Source of the DNA: Candidatus Rhodoferax bjergmarkensis
GTDB taxonomy: Bacteria; Pseudomonadota; Gammaproteobacteria; Burkholderiales; Burkholderiaceae_C
DNA: 64,000 nucleotides
Assembly: GCA_016708345.1 (NCBI GenBank)
Contig: JADJFX010000002.1
Coordinates: forward strand, 124,001-188,000
Direction: 5' to 3'
Of the stretch, positions 58,934 through 64,000 are shown one piece after another. Numbering within the stretch: the first letter of the stretch is position 1; the number at the start of each line of letters is the position of its first letter. The notes below the pieces were generated by a model. That model did not search any database and was not told where the DNA came from. It worked only from the letters and a program-made list of their open reading frames with translations. The translations under genes were made by a program, and so were the position numbers.

Positions 58934-61303
58934 ATGACCTATTCGCTCCATACCCTGACCTCTTCCCGCGCTGCAGCCCCGTCCACCCCCGCGCGTTCGG
59001 GCTGGTGGCGTTTTGCCCACGAAATCGGATTAACCATCGGCTTTGTGATGCTGATGTTCTGGTTGCTGGCCTTGTCGAGTTATTCGACACAGGATGCGGC
59101 TTGGTCTACTTCAGGCAGTGGCTCTGCAGTGTTCAATCGTGCGGGCCTGTTGGGCGCTTGGGTGGCCGATACCAGCTATTTTGCGCTGGGTTTCTCCGTC
59201 TGGTGGTGTTGGGGCGCAGGTTTGCGGGCCTGGCTGGCCAGCTTTGCGCTGTGGTTGCGCGGGCGTGAGTTGTTGACTCCGTCGCAGGAAAGTGGCGTGC
59301 CGACACCGTCCGCATTTGCCAGATTTGCCGCCAGCCGGACTGCGTTCTGGTTTGGCTTGGCCATGCTGTTGTACGCCAGCACAACCCTGGAATGGTCCCG
59401 CCTGTACAGCCTGGAAGCCCGTTTGCCGGGGCACAGCGGTGGTATTTTGGGATATTTGGCTGGCGCGTGGAGTGTCAAGTGGCTGGGTTTTTCGGGCTCT
59501 GCACTGGTGGCCATTGTGATGGGTTTGGCCGGGCTGGGCTTGGTGTTCAGGTTTTCCTGGGGGCAGGTGGTTGAGCGGCTGGGTGCATGGCTCCAGTTCC
59601 AGATTGAATCGCGGCGCGAAAAACGTGAAGTGGCGCAGGACATTGCCTTGGGCCAGCAGGCTGCACGTGAGCGCGAAGAGGTGGTGTTTGAGGAGCGCGA
59701 GGAGGTCGCCGTCCATCACCCCAAGCCCGTGCCAGTGCTGATCGAACCGATGATGGTGGACGTGCCCAAGAGTGAGCGTGTGGCCAAGGAGCGACAAAAA
59801 CCACTGTTCACCGAGATGCCAGACAACAAGCTGCCGCAGGTGGATTTGCTCGATGGCGCTTTGCTGCGTCAGGAAACTGTGGCCCCCGAGACGCTGGAGA
59901 TGACCAGCCGCATGATCGAGAAAAAGCTCAAGGACTTTGGGGTCGAAGTGAAGGTGGTGCTGGCGCAGCCTGGCCCGGTGATCACGCGCTACGAAATTGA
60001 ACCGGCCACTGGGGTCAAAGGCGCGCAGATTGTTGGCTTGGCCAAGGATTTGGCGCGAAGCTTGAGTCTGGTGTCGATTCGCGTGGTGGAGACCATTCCT
60101 GGCAAGAACTACATGGCGCTGGAGCTGCCCAACGCCAAGCGCCAGTCGATCAAACTGTCCGAAATTCTGGGCTCGCAGGTGTACAACGAAGCCAAATCCA
60201 TGCTCACCATGGGACTGGGCAAGGACATTGTGGGCAACCCGATCGTGGCCGATCTGGCCAAAATGCCGCACGTGCTGGTGGCCGGGACCACCGGCTCGGG
60301 CAAGTCAGTAGGTATCAATGCCATGATTTTGAGCCTCTTGTACAAGGCGGAAGCCCGCGAGGTGCGCCTGCTCATGATCGATCCCAAAATGCTGGAAATG
60401 TCGGTGTACGAAGGCATTCCACACCTGCTGGCCCCCGTGGTCACCGACATGCGTCAGGCAGCACATGGCCTGACCTGGTGCGTGGCCGAGATGGAGCGCC
60501 GATACAAGTTACTCAGCAAGATGGGTGTGCGCAACCTGGCTGGTTACAACGCCAAGATTGACGAAGCCAAAGCCCGTGGTGAATTCATTTACAACCCGTT
60601 CAGCCTGACGCCCGAGAGCCCCGAGCCGCTGGACGATCTGCCGCACATTGTGGTGGTGATCGACGAGTTGGCCGACCTGATGATGGTGGTGGGCAAGAAG
60701 ATTGAAGAACTCATTGCCCGGCTGGCGCAAAAGGCCCGCGCCGCCGGTATCCATTTGATTCTGGCCACCCAGCGCCCCAGTGTGGATGTGATCACCGGCC
60801 TGATCAAGGCCAACATTCCCACCCGTATTGCTTTTCAGGTGTCCAGCAAGATTGACAGCCGCACCATCTTGGACCAGATGGGTGCCGAAGCACTCTTGGG
60901 CATGGGCGACATGCTCTACATGCCCAGCGGCACCGGGCTGCCGATTCGCGTGCATGGCGCGTTTGTGAGTGATGAAGAAGTTCACCGCGTGGTGAGCTAC
61001 CTTAAATCCCAGGGCGAACCCAACTACATTGAAGGTGTGCTGGAGGGTGGCACCGTCGATGGCGAGGGTGAACCGGGCATGGACGGCAGCAACGGCGGGG
61101 GCGAGAAAGACCCCATGTACGACCAAGCCGTGGAAGTGGTGCTTAAAAACCGCAAGGCCAGCATCTCGCTGGTACAGCGCCACCTGAAAATCGGCTACAA
61201 CCGCGCTGCCCGCTTGGTGGAAGACATGGAAACCGCCGGCTTGGTCAGCTCCATGAGCACCAGCGGCCAGCGTGAAATTCTGGTGCCGGCGCGAATCGAA
61301 TGA
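58934..61303 (+). CDS. ftsK: DNA translocase FtsK
   Basis: Septum-localised DNA pump that moves chromosome ends and activates XerCD. The 789-residue protein has four hydrophobic N-terminal helices (IGLTIGFVMLMFWLLALSSY etc.), a short linker, the alpha domain (FGVEVKVVLAQPGPVITRYE), Walker A AGTTGSGKSVGINAMI (near residue 453), Walker B-like HIVVVIDELADLMMV, and a C-terminal gamma winged helix (YDQAVEVVLKNRKASISLVQ, RHLKIGYNRAARLVEDME). The ATG at 58934 is preferred to the start at 58844, which lies inside the preceding gene. Confidence 0.96.
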   Translation: MTYSLHTLTSSRAAAPSTPARSGWWRFAHEIGLTIGFVMLMFWLLALSSYSTQDAAWSTSGSGSAVFNRAGLLGAWVADTSYFALGFSVWWCWGAGLRAWLASFALWLRGRELLTPSQESGVPTPSAFARFAASRTAFWFGLAMLLYASTTLEWSRLYSLEARLPGHSGGILGYLAGAWSVKWLGFSGSALVAIVMGLAGLGLVFRFSWGQVVERLGAWLQFQIESRREKREVAQDIALGQQAAREREEVVFEEREEVAVHHPKPVPVLIEPMMVDVPKSERVAKERQKPLFTEMPDNKLPQVDLLDGALLRQETVAPETLEMTSRMIEKKLKDFGVEVKVVLAQPGPVITRYEIEPATGVKGAQIVGLAKDLARSLSLVSIRVVETIPGKNYMALELPNAKRQSIKLSEILGSQVYNEAKSMLTMGLGKDIVGNPIVADLAKMPHVLVAGTTGSGKSVGINAMILSLLYKAEAREVRLLMIDPKMLEMSVYEGIPHLLAPVVTDMRQAAHGLTWCVAEMERRYKLLSKMGVRNLAGYNAKIDEAKARGEFIYNPFSLTPESPEPLDDLPHIVVVIDELADLMMVVGKKIEELIARLAQKARAAGIHLILATQRPSVDVITGLIKANIPTRIAFQVSSKIDSRTILDQMGAEALLGMGDMLYMPSGTGLPIRVHGAFVSDEEVHRVVSYLKSQGEPNYIEGVLEGGTVDGEGEPGMDGSNGGGEKDPMYDQAVEVVLKNRKASISLVQRHLKIGYNRAARLVEDMETAGLVSSMSTSGQREILVPARIE

Positions 61304-61309
61304 ATTTGC

Positions 61310-61347
61310 GGGTCAGACCACTTTGCGTAGCAAATGTGCTCTGACCC
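61310..61347. repeat. Palindromic intergenic element between ftsK and lolA
   Basis: GGGTCAGACCACTTTGCGTA continues GCAAATGTGCTCTGACCC; the outer GGGTCAGA/TCTGACCC arms pair perfectly and TTTGC/GCAAA pairs inside. There is no T-run, so it is not a plain terminator. Elements of this sequence type recur in Comamonadaceae genomes as far as I recall. Confidence 0.65.
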
Positions 61348-61361
61348 CAACTGGATAGACC

Positions 61362-62003
61362 ATGAAACAATTTGCTATTTTATTTATAGCTGCTTGCGCA
61401 CTGTCTGTGCGCGCTAGCGGTCTGGAAAGCCTTGAGATTTTTGTCAGGACCGTGAAAACTGGTCGCGCTGACTTTACGCAGGTGGTGACCTCGCCGCCCA
61501 TGCAAGGTCAGGTGCCTCGGGTCAAAACTTCCACCGGCACTTTTGAGTTTGCCCGGCCCAGCCGTTTCAGGTTTGTCTACAAAAAACCGTTCGAGCAAAG
61601 CATCGTCGCTGACGGCCAGACGCTGTGGCTGTATGACGTGGACCTGAACCAGGTGACCGCCCGCAAACAGTCGCAAGTGCTGGGCTCCACCCCTGCCTCC
61701 TTGATTGCCGCCACACCCGATCTGCGCGCCTTGCAGGCCGATTTCACACTGGTCGATGCGCCGGACAAGGACGGCCTGCAGTGGGTGGCAGCCAGCCCAA
61801 AATCCAGAGATGGCCAACTGCAAAGCGTTCGAGTCGGCTTTCGTGTGGGCGTCAAGGTGGCTGATCTGGCGGTGCTGGAGATTTTGGACAGCTTTGGCCA
61901 GCGCTCGGTGCTGACGTTCAGCGCTTTTCAGGCCAATGCGAGCCTTGATGCCAACAGCTTTGAGTTCAGGCCGCCGCCCAAGGCGGATGTGATTCGGCAA
62001 TAA
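61362..62003 (+). CDS. lolA: Outer-membrane lipoprotein carrier protein
   Basis: Periplasmic chaperone that carries lipoproteins from LolCDE to LolB. The 213-residue precursor has a signal peptide (MKQFAILFIAACALSVRASG), and the mature part shows GRADFTQVVTSPPMQGQVPR, GTFEFARPSRFRFVYKKPFE and LWLYDVDLNQVTARKQSQVL, the LolA core. Nearly the whole signal peptide is encoded by a copy of the dispersed repeat (61371-61420). It follows ftsK in the same direction, a conserved neighbourhood in proteobacteria. Confidence 0.94.
   Translation: MKQFAILFIAACALSVRASGLESLEIFVRTVKTGRADFTQVVTSPPMQGQVPRVKTSTGTFEFARPSRFRFVYKKPFEQSIVADGQTLWLYDVDLNQVTARKQSQVLGSTPASLIAATPDLRALQADFTLVDAPDKDGLQWVAASPKSRDGQLQSVRVGFRVGVKVADLAVLEILDSFGQRSVLTFSAFQANASLDANSFEFRPPPKADVIRQ
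61371..61420 (+). repeat. Dispersed repeat encoding the LolA signal peptide core
   Basis: TTTGCTATTTTATTTATAGC, then TGCTTGCGCACTGTCTGTGC and GCGCTAGCGG: the same arms and order as intergenic copies at 9635-9681 and 20979-21028. The reading frame gives FAILFIAACALSVRASG, the hydrophobic signal core. Confidence 0.8.
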
Positions 62004-62080
62004 GTGTTTAACGTGAAAAACCTAGTGTCAAATATTCGAAACATTCCCCCCTGTTTAAATTACTTTAAAGAGAATTTCCC

Positions 62081-62329
62081 ATGACCGAAACCACCCAAGT
62101 GCAGCCTTTGCCCGACCGCCTGTCCTGTGACCCACGCAGCCCACACCACGTGGCGGCGGTGTTTGAGCAAGATATTGGCATCCGGTTCAATGACAAGGAT
62201 CGATTCGATGTGCAGGAGTACTGCATCAGCGAAGGCTGGATCAAGGTGCCCTCTGGAAAAACCGTCGATCGCAAGGGTCAGCCGCTGCTGATCAAACTCA
62301 AGGGCAAGGTCGAAGCGTTTTATCGTTAA
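62081..62329 (+). CDS. DUF3297 family protein
   Basis: An 82-residue cytosolic protein of unknown function: LPDRLSCDPRSPHHVAAVFE, IGIRFNDKDRFDVQEYCISE and the basic C-terminal VDRKGQPLLIKLKGKVEAFY match the DUF3297 family in full length. AAAGAGA lies before the ATG. It stands alone 77 bp after lolA. Confidence 0.88.
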   Translation: MTETTQVQPLPDRLSCDPRSPHHVAAVFEQDIGIRFNDKDRFDVQEYCISEGWIKVPSGKTVDRKGQPLLIKLKGKVEAFYR

Positions 62330-62348
62330 GTGGTATAGCGGCTGCTCT

Positions 62349-62732
62349 CTACTTCGCCTCGTTGATCATGAGCGTGGTGGCAGCCTCAACTTCCTTGGCA
62401 ATCTGGGTCAGGGCCGGGTCTGGTGAGAGCATGCCGAGCATGGTCTCGGGCCCAATCATGCCGAGTTTGGTGCGGCCTTGTTCGGTGTAGACCGAGATAC
62501 GGCACGGCAAGGCCATGTTCAGGCGCATGTCGGTGGCAAGCACCTTGGCAGCCTGCGCCGGGTTGCAGACCTCAAACACCTTGCACTCTAGCGTGAATGC
62601 AATGCCTTTGCTGCGCAGTGTGGTGCCCAGGTCATGCACATGCAATACACCAAAACCGTTGCGTTTGACGGCGGCGTCCAGGTCGGTGCAGGCTTGGTCG
62701 AAAGATTTGTCAGATTCAACAATGTAGTACAT
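62349..62732 (-). CDS. DUF302 domain protein
   Basis: A 127-residue protein starting MYYIVESDKSFDQACTDLDA. The motif GFGVLHVHDLGTTLRSKG and the following KVFEVCNPAQAAKVLATD, LPCRISVYTEQGRTKLGMIG are the DUF302 pattern (a heme- or ligand-binding-like small domain of unknown function). The ATG at 62732 is preceded by GGAG, so it is preferred over an in-frame start at 62837. It is convergent with the DUF3297 gene. Confidence 0.87.
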   Translation of the reverse strand: MYYIVESDKSFDQACTDLDAAVKRNGFGVLHVHDLGTTLRSKGIAFTLECKVFEVCNPAQAAKVLATDMRLNMALPCRISVYTEQGRTKLGMIGPETMLGMLSPDPALTQIAKEVEAATTLMINEAK

Positions 62733-62883
62733 GAAAACTCCGGTGAGTGGGTCGTGTGAGGTAGGGGCGGGGACAGCACGTGACTGTAGCGGATGCGCAA
62801 TAGTGGCGCGGAATTTCAGCATGAATAAATCGCTCACGTTACATAATCAGACGTTCGCGGTGGACAGTTCATGAGGATCGAGT

Positions 62884-64000
62884 ATGGCAGTGTCTGAGGC
62901 ATCCATTCAGCAGCGCAGTGGTCAAGGCCAAGGAAAACGCTCTATTTTTGGCTACCACGGGGTGTTGTCCCCAGGGGTGCGTTTGATTCGTGACCTTAGG
63001 TTTCAAAATCAGGCGTCCCTTGTAGTATTGGCATTTGTGCTGCCGCTGGCTCTGGCGCTGGGGTACTTGTGGGTGGCTGCGAGCCAAGACATGGACCGGG
63101 TGCGCGCTGAGCATCGGGCCTTGGGTTTTGAGCGTGGCCTGTTTGAGCTGGTGCGTGCTGTACAAAACATGCGCCATGCTGCTGTGCTAGGTACGGCTGA
63201 GCTGGCCGGGCAGCAACGCAACGTCCAAGAGGCGTTTGATCGGTTGCAGGCCAATCAGTCTGAGTCGGAAGCGGTCAATTTGAAACGCCATGTTGAGCCC
63301 CTGAAGGCCCGGCATCAGGCGCTCATGCAATCACCGTTGGCGGCTTCAGCGGACCTGACCCTGAAAGCTTACAACGATCATGTGAGCGCGCTTTTGCAGG
63401 TGGTGCGTGAAGTTGCCAATCATTCTGAACTGGCTCTCGATCCTGGCCCCTCGACCCACCACTTGGTCAGCGTGGCGATCCACAGCGGGCCGTACCGATT
63501 GGAAAACACTGCACGGCTGCACACTTTGGGTGCCCTGATTGTGTCAAGCCAAGAAATGACCCCGCAGCGCCATGCCTGGATGATGGAGTGGCTTGCGCTG
63601 CAAAAACACCTGAGCGATCAAGTGCAGTTGACCTTGCAGGAGGCTACCCAAGCAGATGCCGACGCGACCAATATGCTGGGGAACACGGGCGATACGCTCA
63701 AAGCCGACATGATGCGTATTGCGGTTGAGAAAACCCTCGCGGGTGATGCACTGATGGCGGTGGCCACGGATTACGCCGGGCTTGGCAATGCTGCGGTGGA
63801 ACAGCATTACAGGCTGGTCACCCAGGTCATGGACCGGCTGGATGCACATCTGAAGCAACGCATCCATCAGATGCAACAAAAGTTTTATCTGCAATTGCTG
63901 GCGGCACTGTTTTTCACCCTGTTGGCGGCTTACATGATGATGGCCTTTTACAAGGTGGTGAAAGGCGGCTTTGCCTTGGTTTCAAGCCACCTCAACCAGA
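62884..64000 (+). CDS. Methyl-accepting chemotaxis-type receptor, N-terminal part (runs off the window)
   Basis: The 372 codons present start MAVSEASIQQRSGQ, with a first membrane helix (ASLVVLAFVLPLALALGYLW, residues about 44-64), a helical periplasmic sensor domain of about 270 residues rich in Ala, His and Gln, and a second membrane helix (LLAALFFTLLAAYMMMAFYK, about 339-358). The frame is open to the window end, where a HAMP and signalling domain would follow. The layout and the KVVKGGFALVSSHL sequence after the second helix suggest a PilJ-like or transducer protein; without the signalling domain a histidine kinase or GGDEF protein is still possible. GAGGATCGAG precedes the ATG. Confidence 0.7.
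   Translation, partial: MAVSEASIQQRSGQGQGKRSIFGYHGVLSPGVRLIRDLRFQNQASLVVLAFVLPLALALGYLWVAASQDMDRVRAEHRALGFERGLFELVRAVQNMRHAAVLGTAELAGQQRNVQEAFDRLQANQSESEAVNLKRHVEPLKARHQALMQSPLAASADLTLKAYNDHVSALLQVVREVANHSELALDPGPSTHHLVSVAIHSGPYRLENTARLHTLGALIVSSQEMTPQRHAWMMEWLALQKHLSDQVQLTLQEATQADADATNMLGNTGDTLKADMMRIAVEKTLAGDALMAVATDYAGLGNAAVEQHYRLVTQVMDRLDAHLKQRIHQMQQKFYLQLLAALFFTLLAAYMMMAFYKVVKGGFALVSSHLNQ

Noticed and set aside
59111..60271. 386-residue minus-strand open frame opposite ftsK
   Set aside because: Antisense shadow of ftsK with His/Gln-rich composition and no motif.

Overview
The window looks like chromosomal DNA from a beta-proteobacterium of the order Burkholderiales, most likely the family Comamonadaceae (Rhodoferax or Polaromonas type). 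This rests on family recognition of the proteins, the GC-rich codon use, the housekeeping gene set, and a short dispersed repeat built around 'GCTAT...ATAGCTGCTTGCGCA' that I associate with that family. No database search was possible. No rRNA, tRNA or CRISPR array was seen.

Layout. 1-2.7 kb: a minus-strand nucleoside-salvage operon (cdd, purine nucleoside phosphorylase, deoC, deoA; deoA runs off the window and cdd carries a frameshift). 3.1-9.7 kb: an accessory patch with a MazEF-type pair, a group II intron directly after the toxin gene, a PIN-type/UPF0175 toxin-antitoxin pair, a TylF-like methyltransferase with a near-identical truncated second copy, and about 1 kb of decayed DNA. 9.7-35.6 kb: mostly core genes: tsaD, a NodB-like protein with an altered active site, a rhomboid protease, a CheX-like/diguanylate cyclase/CheY operon, an RTX repeat protein, aroC, an AAA-PD-(D/E)XK protein, a class III nucleotide cyclase, aroQ, a U32 peptidase, arfB, recJ, an Ala/Glu-repeat response regulator, lolC-lolD, tatD, a hypoxanthine/uracil-DNA glycosylase, a spermidine-synthase-like protein, a type II/IV secretion ATPase and a GST.

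35.7-43.1 kb is a genomic island and the most interesting part. It holds a decayed RIT element (three tyrosine recombinase genes between 36-bp inverted repeats), a decayed IS1634-like element, and a short integrase-less gene-cassette array with three attC-like sites. All three cassettes encode secreted or membrane proteins; one is a secreted protein made of ten 17-residue repeats with two cysteines each. 43.6-64 kb returns to chromosomal genes: pirin (two frameshifts), a flavodoxin-like reductase, a LysR regulator facing an alpha/beta hydrolase, an XRE regulator facing a CREST-type membrane hydrolase, an MFS-acyltransferase fusion, telA with two membrane-protein neighbours, a PAS-GGDEF-EAL protein (frameshifted), rpmB-rpmG, trxB, a Crp/Fnr regulator, ftsK, lolA, two small proteins and the start of a chemoreceptor.

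How genes work together: cdd-PNP-deoC-deoA route nucleosides to free bases and deoxyribose phosphate; lolC, lolD and lolA belong to one lipoprotein-export pathway but sit 30 kb apart; the CheX-like, GGDEF and CheY genes form a signalling operon, with a second c-di-GMP protein at 53-56 kb. Several genes carry single-base indels that would give full-length family members if corrected (cdd, pirin, the PAS-GGDEF-EAL gene, ritB), so base-calling errors must be considered alongside real decay.
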